From UBA668 sp041394605 (GTDB lineage: Bacteria > Actinomycetota > Acidimicrobiia > Acidimicrobiales > Ilumatobacteraceae): a DNA stretch of 64,000 bases. The position numbers and the translations under genes are program-made. Of the stretch, positions 16,726-25,559 are shown in pieces (the first letter of the stretch is position 1; the number at the start of each line of letters is the position of its first letter). The notes under the pieces are model-generated. The model saw nothing but the letters and a program-made list of their open reading frames with translations. It ran no database searches and was not told the DNA's origin. The stretch spans positions 310,001 to 374,000 of the forward strand of contig JAWKHX010000005.1 in NCBI GenBank assembly GCA_041394605.1, read 5' to 3'.

Positions 16726-18276
16726 GTGGACGGACACGTGACGGTGCATCCCGTGGCGATGGCCCCCGGCCGGGCCGCCACCCGCGACGCCGTGGCCGCG
16801 TCGCGGCTGCACACCATGGTCGCGCTGGTCGGTGTCATCCTGTTCGTGCTGGTACTCGGCGGGTCGCTGCTGGACGGTAGTGCCGGCTCCATCTCCTACG
16901 TTGCGTCGCTCGGTGCCACGGCGCTGGTGGTGCTGTTCGTCGCCGTGTTCCACCGCGTGCAGGCCCAGGCGTGGCGGCTGGTGGGGATCGGGCTCACGGG
17001 TTGGGCTGCCACCGGGTTCCTCGTGGTGCTCAAGTACGAAGTGGAGCTCACGGCCATCCCGGACCTCGTGATCTACCTCGGGTACACGGTCAGCTACCTG
17101 CCCTGCTTGTTCGGGTTCGCCGAACTGGCGGACGGCCAGTTGAGGGTGCGCCGCTGGAGCGGCCTCGCCGACGGCTTGCTGGTGTTCCTGGTGCTGTACG
17201 GGGTGCTGTGGCTGCTGGTGGTGGAGCCGTACGCTTACAACTCCGACCTGCCCCAGCTGGACAGGGCGTTCAGCGCCCTGTACCCGGCCGGCGACATCGC
17301 ACTGGTGATGCTGGCCGTGCGCATCTGGACCAGCCGGGCGGCCCGGCGGCGGGTTGCCGTACTGCTGGTGACCGGATCGTCGCTCACCGCCATGGCCGAC
17401 CTGCTGCTGCTGATCGACTATCTGGTGAACCCCGACGGCTCGTACGTGCTGCCCGATGTGCTGTACCTGGGCGGTCTGTCCGTGCTCGGTGTCGCGGCGA
17501 TGTGGAGCCTGCTCCCTGCGCCACCGCCGGTCACGCTCCACCAGCGCGGCACTCGCCGCATGCCCCTGCTGGTCACCGCCGCTGCCGTGGTGCCGGCCGT
17601 GCTGCTGCTGGGCATCGCCACCGTCAGCGACCGCTCGGTGGAAGTCGTGCCCGTGGCACTGTGGGTCACCCTGCTGGTGCTGGTGCTGGTGGTGCGCAGT
17701 GTGGCCGGTGCCCGTGCCCTGGAGCGCGCCCACCAGCAGGCACTGTGGATGGCATCGCACGACCTGTCCACCGGAGCACTGCGCCGCCAGGCGTTTCACC
17801 ACGAGATCTCCGAGGGCGGCCTGCGCGACCGGTCCGGCACGGTGATCGTCATCGAGGTGCTCGGCCTGCAGCAGGTGGCCGATCAGGACGGGCTGGATGC
17901 CGTGGACCATGTGCTGGAGGCCACCGCTGCGCGGCTGCGCGCCACGGTCGGCACGGACGCCGTGTTCGCCCGGCTGGCCAACGAGCGGTTCGTGGTCTTC
18001 CTCCGCGCCGGCGACCTCGGGCGCGGCCGGCAGGTGGCCCACTCGCTGGAGCGGGCGTTGGCCGAGGGTGTGGCCGTGGGCGGCGGGGTGGTGGTGCAGC
18101 CCCATGTGGTCGGCGGAGTGGCCCAGGCCGACGGGGCGGTCATCGACGTGGATGCCGGCGTGCGCAGGGCGACCGCGGCCATGCGCCGGGCCCGCACCCT
18201 GGGCACCACCCGCCTGCTGTTCGACGCGGATCTGGCCGGCGTGCCGGAGGACCCCAGCAGCGGCGTGGCGGTGTGA
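16726..18276 (+). CDS. Polytopic membrane protein with degenerate GGDEF domain
   Basis: About 516 residues. Nine or so hydrophobic helices fill residues 25-325 and resemble the membrane sensor regions fused to diguanylate cyclases. The C-terminal domain begins ASHDLSTGALRRQAFHHEI, which aligns with the DxLTGLxNRRxF start of GGDEF domains, and ARLANERFVVFLR occupies the position of the catalytic RxGGDEF loop. GGDEF is thus ANERF, and catalysis of c-di-GMP synthesis is not expected; it may be a nucleotide sensor or pure signalling module. The GTG at 16726 lies 10 bases behind TACACT; the GTG at 16738 is an alternative. Confidence 0.75.
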   Translation: MDGHVTVHPVAMAPGRAATRDAVAASRLHTMVALVGVILFVLVLGGSLLDGSAGSISYVASLGATALVVLFVAVFHRVQAQAWRLVGIGLTGWAATGFLVVLKYEVELTAIPDLVIYLGYTVSYLPCLFGFAELADGQLRVRRWSGLADGLLVFLVLYGVLWLLVVEPYAYNSDLPQLDRAFSALYPAGDIALVMLAVRIWTSRAARRRVAVLLVTGSSLTAMADLLLLIDYLVNPDGSYVLPDVLYLGGLSVLGVAAMWSLLPAPPPVTLHQRGTRRMPLLVTAAAVVPAVLLLGIATVSDRSVEVVPVALWVTLLVLVLVVRSVAGARALERAHQQALWMASHDLSTGALRRQAFHHEISEGGLRDRSGTVIVIEVLGLQQVADQDGLDAVDHVLEATAARLRATVGTDAVFARLANERFVVFLRAGDLGRGRQVAHSLERALAEGVAVGGGVVVQPHVVGGVAQADGAVIDVDAGVRRATAAMRRARTLGTTRLLFDADLAGVPEDPSSGVAV

Positions 18277-18285
18277 CCCGCGGGG

Positions 18286-18477
18286 TCAGCGGAACGGGCG
18301 GTCGCGCCGCGCTGCCAGCGGCTTGGCCCACCAGCGCCCGCTGAAGCGCCACGTGGGGGCCCGGCGGGTGGAGGCCTCGTCGGCCATCACCACCGGCTTG
18401 GGCCACAGCACCTCGGTGGCCGCCGCGATCGCCGCAGCCTCCTCGTCCGAAGGAACCGGCGTGATCTCCGCGTTCAT
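18286..18477 (-). CDS. accE: Acyl-CoA carboxylase epsilon subunit
   Basis: A 63-residue protein: MNAEITPVPSDEEAAAIAAA at the N-terminus and a C-terminal APTWRFSGRWWAKP. The pattern, an acidic/alanine helix followed by Trp-Arg-x-Ser-x-Arg, is that of the small epsilon subunits that stabilise actinobacterial acyl-CoA carboxylase beta subunits. The position, 22 bp downstream of the beta subunit on the same strand, is the typical one. The convergent GGDEF-like gene ends 9 bp away. Confidence 0.85.
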   Translation of the reverse strand: MNAEITPVPSDEEAAAIAAATEVLWPKPVVMADEASTRRAPTWRFSGRWWAKPLAARRDRPFR

Positions 18478-18499
18478 GCGATGTCTCCGGTACTGGCCA

Positions 18500-20041
18500 T
18501 CACAGCGGCACGTTGCCGTGCTTGCGGCGGGGGAGCTCCTCGCGCTTGGATCGGAGCATGCGCAGGCCCTGCACCAGCTTCTGGCGGGTCTCGGCGGGGT
18601 CGATGACGTCGTCCACGTAGCCGCGCTCGGCCGCGTTGTACGGGTTGGCGTACTTCTCGGTGTAGTCCGCCACCAGTTCGGCACGGCGGGCGATGGGGTC
18701 GGCGGCCTGCTGTAGCTCGCGGCGGTAGACGATCTCCACCGCACCCTGCGGGCCCATCACGGCCAGTTCGGCGGTGGGCCAGGCGTAGGCCAGGTCGGCG
18801 CCGATGGACTTCGAGTTCATCACCACATACGCGCCGCCGTACGCCTTGCGGGTGATGATCTGGATCCGCGGCACGGTGGCCTCGCAGTAGGCGTAGAGCA
18901 GCTTGGCGCCGTGGCGGATGATGCCGCCGTACTCCTGGTCGACACCGGGCAGGAAGCCGGGCACGTCCACGAACGTGAGCAGCGGGATGTTGAAGGCGTC
19001 GCAGGTGCGTACGAAGCGGGCGGCCTTCTCGCTGGACTCGATGTCCAGCACGCCGGCGAGGACCATCGGCTGGTTGCCGACGATGCCGACCGGCTGGCCG
19101 TCGATGCGGCTGAACCCGCAGACGATGCTCTTCGCCCAGTGGGGGAAGTACTCGAAGAACTCGCCGTCGTCGACCACCTCGCGGATGACCTTCTTCATGT
19201 CGTACGGCTGGTTCGGGCTGGGCGGCAGCACCTCGCGCAGCATCTCGCACAGGCGGTCCGGGTCGTCGCCGGTGTCCAGCGCCGGCGGCTCTTCCAGGTT
19301 GTTGGAGGGCAGGAAGCCGAGCAGGAAGCGCACGTCGTCCAGGCAGGCCTTCTCGTCGGCCGACACGAAGGTGGCGACGCCACTCTTGCTGGCATGGCTC
19401 ATGGCCCCGCCCAGTTCCTCCAGCGTGACTTCCTCGCCGGTGACGGTCTTCACCACGTCGGGACCGGTGATGAACATGTGGCTGGTCTCGCGGACCATGA
19501 AGATGAAGTCCGTCATCGCCGGGCTGTACACGGCGCCGCCGGCGCACGGGCCGAGGATGACGCTGATCTGCGGCACCACACCGCTGGACAGCACGTTGCG
19601 GTAGAAGATGCCGCCGTAGCTGGCCAGGCTGACCACGCCTTCCTGGATGCGGGCACCGGCGCCGTCGTTGAGGCCCACCACCGGGGCGCCGACCTTCAGC
19701 GCCATGTCCATCAGCTTGTGGATCTTCTCGGCGAACACCTCGCCGAGCGCGCCGCCGAAGACGGTGAAGTCCTGGCTGAACACGAACACCTTGCGGCCCT
19801 CGATGGTGCCCCAGCCGGTGATGACGCCGTCCGTGTAGGGGCGCTCCTCCAGGCCAGCGGCGTGGGCGCGGTGGCGGGCGAGGAGGTCCAGTTCCTGGAA
19901 GCTGCCCGGGTCCAGCAGGTAGTCGATCCGCTCGCGGGCCAGCATCTTGCCCTTCTCGTGCTGGCGCTCCACGGCGCGCTGCGAACCGGCGTTGAACGCC
20001 TGCTCGCGCCGCTGGCGGAGGTCCTCGAGCTTGTCGGCCAT
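18500..20041 (-). CDS. Acyl-CoA (propionyl/acetyl-CoA) carboxylase beta subunit
   Basis: A 513-residue carboxyltransferase subunit that moves CO2 from biotin to acyl-CoA. Features are KGKMLARERIDYLLDPGSF, the N-domain acyl-CoA site NDGAGARIQEG, HMFITGPDVVKTVTGEEV, GFLPGVDQEYGGIIRHGAK, and the C-domain KAYGGAYVVMNSKSIGADL. This order and length match PccB/AccD5. The biotin-carrying alpha subunit is not in the window. The ATG is preceded by AGGGAA, with TAGCGT (20065-20070, minus strand) 23 bases upstream. Together with the epsilon subunit it would supply malonyl- or methylmalonyl-CoA. Confidence 0.93.
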   Translation of the reverse strand: MADKLEDLRQRREQAFNAGSQRAVERQHEKGKMLARERIDYLLDPGSFQELDLLARHRAHAAGLEERPYTDGVITGWGTIEGRKVFVFSQDFTVFGGALGEVFAEKIHKLMDMALKVGAPVVGLNDGAGARIQEGVVSLASYGGIFYRNVLSSGVVPQISVILGPCAGGAVYSPAMTDFIFMVRETSHMFITGPDVVKTVTGEEVTLEELGGAMSHASKSGVATFVSADEKACLDDVRFLLGFLPSNNLEEPPALDTGDDPDRLCEMLREVLPPSPNQPYDMKKVIREVVDDGEFFEYFPHWAKSIVCGFSRIDGQPVGIVGNQPMVLAGVLDIESSEKAARFVRTCDAFNIPLLTFVDVPGFLPGVDQEYGGIIRHGAKLLYAYCEATVPRIQIITRKAYGGAYVVMNSKSIGADLAYAWPTAELAVMGPQGAVEIVYRRELQQAADPIARRAELVADYTEKYANPYNAAERGYVDDVIDPAETRQKLVQGLRMLRSKREELPRRKHGNVPL

Positions 20042-20129
20042 CGGGTTCCCTGTCACGCCGGGCAACGCTAGTTCCCCAAGCCGGTCCGCTCCACCTTGCG
20101 GACCAGCCGAAGGGTGCGAGGATGGGGCG

Positions 20130-21215
20130 GTGACCCTGCCCCTGCAGCCCCCGATCGCCCCGATGCTGGCCAAGTTGTCCGACACGATCCCGACTGGGGC
20201 TGGCTGGCTGTACGAACCGAAGTGGGACGGCTTCCGCTGCATCGTGTTCCGTGACGGCGACTCGATCGAGCTGGCCAGCCGCAACGAGCGGCCGTTCAAC
20301 CGCTACTTCCCCGAGCTGTTGGCGCCACTGCTGGCCGGTCTGCCGGAGCGTTGCGTGGTGGACGGCGAGATCGTCCTGCCGGCGGCCGACGACCGCGGCC
20401 TGGACTTCGACGCCCTGCAGCAGCGCATCCACCCCGCCGAGAGCCGGGTGCGCCGCCTGGCAGCCGAGACCCCGGCCAGCTTCGTGGCGTTCGACCTGCT
20501 GGCCCTCGGCGACGACTCCCTGCTGGCCACACCGCTGGCCGAGCGCCGGGCCAAGCTGGCCGGCATCCTCGCCGCTGCCGAACCCCCGCTGTACCTGTGC
20601 CCGGCCACCAGCGATCCGGCCGTGGCCCGGCGCTGGTTCACCGAGTTCGAGGGCGCCGGGCTGGATGGGGTGATCGCCAAGGGGCTGGGCGACCCGTACA
20701 CGCCGGACAAGCGCACCCTGGTGAAGGTGAAGCACCGCCGCACGGCGGACTGCGTGATCGCCGGCTACCGCATCCACAAGGACGGCAAGGGTGTGGGCTC
20801 GCTGCTGCTCGGCCTGTACGACGACGAGGGCACGCTGCATCACGTGGGCGTGACCGCATCGTTCACTGCCAAGTTCCGCGGCGAGTTGCTGGCCGAGCTG
20901 GAGCCGCTGACCCACGACGCGCTGGACGGCCACCCGTGGCGGGAGTGGGCAGAGTGGATGGCGGCGGCCAACGAGAGCGGGCAGCGGCTGCCCGGTGGCG
21001 GCAGCCGGTGGAACGCGGGGAAGGACCTCAGCTGGGTGCCCTTGCGCATCGAGCGGGTGGCCGAGGTGACGTTCGGCCAGCTGCAGGAGGGCCGCTTCCG
21101 CCACGGCAGCACGTTCCTGCGGTGGCGACCCGACCGCACGCCGGAGAGCTGCCGCTACGACCAGCTGGAGGTGGCCAGCCCGGTGCCGTTCCGCCGCCTG
21201 GTGGCCGGCGAGTAG
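20130..21215 (+). CDS. ligC: ATP-dependent DNA ligase (LigC-like)
   Basis: A 361-residue ATP-dependent ligase. The adenylated lysine is in YEPKWDGFRC (motif I, KxDG). Other nucleotidyltransferase motifs follow: ASRNERPFNRY, VVDGEIVL, FVAFDLLAL, DGVIAKG, and LVKVKHRRTADCVI (motif V). A C-terminal OB domain covers the last 120 residues or so. No polymerase or nuclease domain is fused, so it matches the stand-alone LigC type of mycobacteria, used in repair. The GTG lies six bases behind GAGGAT. The minus-strand accD promoter is back to back with it. Confidence 0.88.
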   Translation: MTLPLQPPIAPMLAKLSDTIPTGAGWLYEPKWDGFRCIVFRDGDSIELASRNERPFNRYFPELLAPLLAGLPERCVVDGEIVLPAADDRGLDFDALQQRIHPAESRVRRLAAETPASFVAFDLLALGDDSLLATPLAERRAKLAGILAAAEPPLYLCPATSDPAVARRWFTEFEGAGLDGVIAKGLGDPYTPDKRTLVKVKHRRTADCVIAGYRIHKDGKGVGSLLLGLYDDEGTLHHVGVTASFTAKFRGELLAELEPLTHDALDGHPWREWAEWMAAANESGQRLPGGGSRWNAGKDLSWVPLRIERVAEVTFGQLQEGRFRHGSTFLRWRPDRTPESCRYDQLEVASPVPFRRLVAGE

Positions 21216-21242
21216 GCAGTCGGCCGGCGCCGGAGGCGCGGG

Positions 21243-23069
21243 TCAGCCGGTGCTGCCTGCGGTGACCCCGTCACCGCTCACGAACACGTTCTCGCGGGCC
21301 ACTTCCTGGGTGCCGATGCGCACGATGATCGTCCACGTGCCGGGCACGTCCAGCGAGAACCCGGCCGACTTGGGCAGCACCACGGCGCCGGTGCCGGTGA
21401 GCGGGATCGTGTGGATGGTGAGGCCGCCGATGGAACTGCCGGGCGGGGCGATGAAGTCCACGGCGAGGCCGCTGAGACCCTCTGCCGGCTGGTTGACCTC
21501 GATGAGGACGTCGTTGAGGCCGACCTCTTCGGTGAAGGCGACGTCGATCTCGGCGTTCAAGGCCGTGTTGGAGAACCGGTGCACCGGCCCGAGGTCGTAG
21601 GCGGAGCGGCTGGAGGCGGCAAGGCCGGCGGGCGACAGGGTGAGCAGCCAGGCGGTGAGCAGCAGCACCACCACGCCGAGCACGGTCTCGAAGCGCAGGA
21701 CTCGCCGCAGCCGGTTGGCCAGCTGCAGTGTCATGGTGTGGGCGCGTGAGGCCCGCTGGTTGATGAACCGCCGCGCCTCCAGGCCGATGAACACCATCGC
21801 TGCCACGAACAGCGCCTTGACGATGAGCACCAGCCCGTGGTTGGTGCTGAAGATGCTGCCACGGTCCAGGCGGAACATCAGGATGACGCCGCTGACCACC
21901 GTCAGCAGCAGCGCCGGTGTGGACAGGCGGGCGAAGCCGCGCACGGCGTGCAGGAGGTCCTCCTCGCCGGGGCCGCTGAGCACCACCATCACCAGCAGGC
22001 ACAGGCCGCCCAGCCACACGGCCATCGCCAGCGCGTGGATGAGGCCGACGCCGATCTCCAGCATCCCGAACTGGTCGCGGGAGAACGCCAGGGTGGCCAC
22101 GGCCAGCGCGGGTGCGCCGAGCGCGGGCAACTGGTTGGCCGGGTCGATGGCCCGCTCCGGTTGCAGCACGACGTAGGCGCAGACGATGACCAGCAGGAAG
22201 CGGACGAGCGCGGCCTTGCCCGCCGTGGTGTCCAGCAGGTCCCCCCATGCCGTGGGTGGGAGGGAGGACCCCAGCCCCTTGCCCGTGATCTGGGCGGTGA
22301 GCGCGCCGGCGAAGAGGCCGGTGGCGACGAGCGTGAGCAGCCAGGAGATCCGCAGGAAGCGGACCGTGAGCAGGTATTCCACCCCTTCGGGCCAGGCCAC
22401 GGCGATGACGACCAGCGAACCGAGCAGCACTGCCACGCCGAGGTTGCTGAGCAGGCGGAACAGGGCCAGCGGACCCTGCGACGAGGTGCTGGTGGTGTCC
22501 TCGCTGCCGGCGGTGGTGCCACCCGAACCCGTGCCGCCCCCGGTGGAGGGCGCGACGGTGGTGACGGTGGTGGTGTCCGTGCCGGTGTCCGTGCCCGTGC
22601 CGCCGGGAGTGGTGTCGCCGGTGGCCGGCGTGGTGGTACTGGTGGTGACCACCGGGTCGGCGGTGATGGTGAAGCTGATCGACCCGCTGCCCGCCGGTTG
22701 GAGGTTGGTGTCGGTGATCTGCCAGGCGACGTTGCAGACGCCCTTGCCCAGCGTGGAGGGCACGCTGACGGACAGGGTGACCCGGTCGCTGAGCAGCACC
22801 GGGCTACCGAGCGGCACGGGCGTGGCGTCGCCGCCTTCGGGGCCGCAGGTCATGGTGACCGAGTTGGTGGTGCCCAATTGGTTGGCGAACTGCAGCGACA
22901 CGGTGGACGGCGACTGGTCCACGCTGCCGCCATTGGCCGGGGTGGACGCGACGAGCGAGTTGTCGGCGGCCTCCGAGGCCGACGCGGGGATGGCAGCAAC
23001 GAGGCCACCGGCGAGGATGGCGAGCAGCCAGCGCAGCGCTGGGCGACCGGAAAGGCGTCGTGCGTTCAT
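21243..23069 (-). CDS. CopC-CopD fusion membrane protein lacking copper ligands
   Basis: A 608-residue exported membrane protein. A signal peptide (residues 1-35, ending ASASEAA) is followed by a CopC-like beta domain (about 38-140), a Thr/Gly/Ser linker (about 141-195), eight or so membrane helices of the CopD type, and an outside beta domain at the C-terminus. In CopC the Cu(II) ligands are the mature N-terminal His and an Asp-x-His pair. Here the corresponding places read DNSLVASTPANGG and DTNLQPAGS, so both histidines are absent. A role in copper uptake is therefore doubtful. The minus-strand TAGCGT (23082-23087) lies 12 bases upstream of the ATG. Confidence 0.8.
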   Translation of the reverse strand: MNARRLSGRPALRWLLAILAGGLVAAIPASASEAADNSLVASTPANGGSVDQSPSTVSLQFANQLGTTNSVTMTCGPEGGDATPVPLGSPVLLSDRVTLSVSVPSTLGKGVCNVAWQITDTNLQPAGSGSISFTITADPVVTTSTTTPATGDTTPGGTGTDTGTDTTTVTTVAPSTGGGTGSGGTTAGSEDTTSTSSQGPLALFRLLSNLGVAVLLGSLVVIAVAWPEGVEYLLTVRFLRISWLLTLVATGLFAGALTAQITGKGLGSSLPPTAWGDLLDTTAGKAALVRFLLVIVCAYVVLQPERAIDPANQLPALGAPALAVATLAFSRDQFGMLEIGVGLIHALAMAVWLGGLCLLVMVVLSGPGEEDLLHAVRGFARLSTPALLLTVVSGVILMFRLDRGSIFSTNHGLVLIVKALFVAAMVFIGLEARRFINQRASRAHTMTLQLANRLRRVLRFETVLGVVVLLLTAWLLTLSPAGLAASSRSAYDLGPVHRFSNTALNAEIDVAFTEEVGLNDVLIEVNQPAEGLSGLAVDFIAPPGSSIGGLTIHTIPLTGTGAVVLPKSAGFSLDVPGTWTIIVRIGTQEVARENVFVSGDGVTAGSTG

Positions 23070-23186
23070 CGCAGTGCTGCAACGCTAGCCACCGGGGGTG
23101 CGAGTCGGGTGGGCACGTCGCTCCGCGGGGTGGTCGGGTGGGCGTCCGGCCCGTGGGTGTCACGCCCCCTGGGTAGAGTCGCAGCG

Positions 23187-24932
23187 ATGGCCACCCAGTC
23201 GCTCTACCGCCGCTACCGCCCGCGCCGCTTCAGTGAGGTGAAGGGGCAGGAGCACGTGGTCCGTTCGCTCCGCAACGCCGTCATCAACCACCGCGAGGGC
23301 CAGGCATACATGTTCTCCGGGCCTCGCGGCACCGGAAAGACCACCTCGGCTCGCATCCTGGCCAAGGTGCTGAACTGCGACAACCCGCAGGACGGCGAGC
23401 CGTGCTGCGAGTGCCCCTCCTGCCTGGCGGTGGAGCGTGGCACCAGCTACGACGTGCACGAGCTGGACGCCGCCAGCAACAACGGCGTCGAGGCCATGCG
23501 CGACCTCATCGAGAAGGCGTCGCTCGGCACCCCTGGCCGCCACAAGGTGTACATCCTCGACGAGGTGCACATGCTCTCCAAGGCGGCGGAGGCAGCGTTG
23601 CTGAAGACCCTCGAAGAGCCGCCCCCGCACGTGGTGTTCGTGCTGGCCACCACGGATCCGCAGAAGGTCAGCGAAACCATTCGCAGCCGCACCCAGCACC
23701 TCCAGTTCCACCTCCTGCCGATGGACGTGATGGAGGACCACATTCGCTGGCTGGCGGGCGACGCCGGCATCGAGCTGACCGACGCCGCGCTGCAGTCGGT
23801 GCTCCGCCAGGGTGGTGGCTCCGCCCGCGACACCGTGTCCGCCCTGGAGCTGGTGGCCTCGGGTGGGGGCGAGCCGTTGGAGATCACCCCGCTCGACGAG
23901 TTCGTCGAGGCGTTCATCGAGAAAGATCCCGGCCGGGCGCTCACGGTGGTGGCAGCGGCCGTGCAACAGGGGCGTGATGCCCGCACCCTGGCGGAGGACA
24001 TCGTCCGCCACCTGCGGGACTGCTTCTTGTCGCTGATGGCACCCGAACTGGTGCAGCTGCCCACCCAGCGCGCCGCCGAGGTGTCGGCCCTGGCCCAGCG
24101 TCTGGGCGCCGCAGCCATCGTGCGGGCGATGGAGCGGATCGGCGAGATCCTGGTGGAGATGCGTCACGCCCCGGACCCGCGGCTGCTGCTGGAGGTCGCG
24201 CTGGTGCAGCTCACCCACGAGGCATCCAGCGGCGACCTGTCCGTCGTGCTGGAGCGGCTGGACCGGCTGGAGCACCAGATCGCGGCCGGTGCCGCTGCCG
24301 CGCCGGCCGGCCGCCCCGCCCCGGTGGACCCTGCCACCGGCCGGGTGGCGCTCGGTGGGCGAGCTCGCCGCGAGCCCGCGGACGCACCGGCCCCCGCGCC
24401 TGCTCCGGCCGCTGCCCCTGCCGAGGCTCCGCGCCCGGCCACAGCGGCTCCGTCACCGGAACCGGTGCCCGACCCGACGCCTGCGCCGGCTGCCGCGCCG
24501 CCGCAGCCCGCCGCTCAGGCCACCCCGGCGGGCGACGCCGCCGCGGCCCGTTGGGCGGAGGAGATCGCCCCGCTGTTGAAGGGGCTCGCCCGGCCGATGT
24601 TCTCGGCCGCCCGCCTGGTCGGTGTGCGCGACGGCGCGTTGACGTTCGCGGTGCAGAACGAGGCCACACGGGCGAAGACCCAGCAGCACGCCGGTGATGC
24701 GGAAGCCGCGATTGCCAAGGTCCTCGGCGTGAAGGTGCCGGTAGTCGTGGTGGTCGACGGCGCCGCGGCCGCCCACGAGGACAACGTGGTCCCGCTGCGG
24801 GCGGCGTCCCCGCCGCCGCCCGACGAGGAGGTCGACCTCACCGAGCTGGTGGATGTGCCGCCGGAGGAAGTGCAGACCCCGACGGACCGCCTGCTGGATG
24901 CCTTCCCCGGTTCCAAGCTGATCGACGAGTGA
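23187..24932 (+). CDS. dnaX: DNA polymerase III subunit gamma/tau
   Basis: A 581-residue clamp-loader ATPase. Walker A is GPRGTGKTT (about residues 45-53), a four-Cys zinc module follows (CDNPQDGEPCCECPSC), Walker B/DExx is ILDEVHML, and sensor-1 is LATTDPQKV. After the AAA+ and collar domains comes a Pro/Ala-rich linker (about 380-450) and a tau-like C-terminal domain. The ATG lies seven bases behind TAGAGT (23174-23179). recR follows after 4 bp; the ybaB gene often placed between them is missing. Confidence 0.95.
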   Translation: MATQSLYRRYRPRRFSEVKGQEHVVRSLRNAVINHREGQAYMFSGPRGTGKTTSARILAKVLNCDNPQDGEPCCECPSCLAVERGTSYDVHELDAASNNGVEAMRDLIEKASLGTPGRHKVYILDEVHMLSKAAEAALLKTLEEPPPHVVFVLATTDPQKVSETIRSRTQHLQFHLLPMDVMEDHIRWLAGDAGIELTDAALQSVLRQGGGSARDTVSALELVASGGGEPLEITPLDEFVEAFIEKDPGRALTVVAAAVQQGRDARTLAEDIVRHLRDCFLSLMAPELVQLPTQRAAEVSALAQRLGAAAIVRAMERIGEILVEMRHAPDPRLLLEVALVQLTHEASSGDLSVVLERLDRLEHQIAAGAAAAPAGRPAPVDPATGRVALGGRARREPADAPAPAPAPAAAPAEAPRPATAAPSPEPVPDPTPAPAAAPPQPAAQATPAGDAAAARWAEEIAPLLKGLARPMFSAARLVGVRDGALTFAVQNEATRAKTQQHAGDAEAAIAKVLGVKVPVVVVVDGAAAAHEDNVVPLRAASPPPPDEEVDLTELVDVPPEEVQTPTDRLLDAFPGSKLIDE

Positions 24933-24936
24933 CGCC

Positions 24937-25545
24937 GTGGCCGCCGTCTACACCCCGCCCGTCCAGACACTGATCGACGAGCTCGGCAAGCTGCCGGGCA
25001 TCGGCCCGAAGTCCGCGCAGCGGATCGCCTTCCACCTCCTGAAGGTGCCGGCCGACGATGTGGCCCGGCTGGCCACCGCCATCGCCGAGGCGAAGGCGAA
25101 GGTGCGCTTCTGCAGCCGCTGCTGGAACGTGGCGGAGTCGGAGCTGTGCCCGATCTGCGCCGACGACCGCCGCGACCCCACCGTGCTGTGCGTGGTGGAG
25201 GAGAGCCGCGACATCGTGGCCATCGAGAAGACCGGCGAGTTCAAGGGCCGCTACCACGTGCTGCTGGGGGCGATGAGCCCGCTGGAGGGCATCGGGCCGG
25301 AGCAGCTGAAGATGAAGGAGCTGTTCGCCCGGCTGGAGCCTGAAGGTGTGCAGGAGGTCATCCTGTGCACGAACCCCAACACCGAGGGGGAGGTCACGGC
25401 GATGTACCTGGCCCGCATGCTGCAGCCGTTCGGCATCCGCGTCACCCGCATCGCCAGCGGCCTGCCGGTGGGCGGCGACCTGGAGTACGCCGACGAGCTG
25501 ACCCTCGGCAAAGCCCTCGAAGGCCGCCGCGAAGTCACCGCCTGA
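24937..25545 (+). CDS. recR: Recombination mediator protein RecR
   Basis: A 202-residue protein. An N-terminal helix-hairpin-helix (LGKLPGIGPKSAQRIAFHLL), a C4 zinc finger (CSRCWNVAESELCPIC) and a Toprim domain (VVEESRDIVAIE and LCTNPNTEGE) are all present. RecR helps load RecA at gaps with RecO/RecF. The GTG start at 24937 is 4 bp downstream of the dnaX stop, so the genes are cotranscribed. The ATPase gene 25560-26738 converges on its end. Confidence 0.95.
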   Translation: MAAVYTPPVQTLIDELGKLPGIGPKSAQRIAFHLLKVPADDVARLATAIAEAKAKVRFCSRCWNVAESELCPICADDRRDPTVLCVVEESRDIVAIEKTGEFKGRYHVLLGAMSPLEGIGPEQLKMKELFARLEPEGVQEVILCTNPNTEGEVTAMYLARMLQPFGIRVTRIASGLPVGGDLEYADELTLGKALEGRREVTA

Positions 25546-25559
25546 GCCGTATGGCGAGG

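Noticed and set aside
16675..18105. 476-codon minus-strand frame rich in His and Gln
   Set aside because: Shadow of the membrane GGDEF-like gene.
23070..23186. Possible SRP RNA gene upstream of dnaX
   Set aside because: The conserved SRP RNA domain IV sequence is not present in this stretch.
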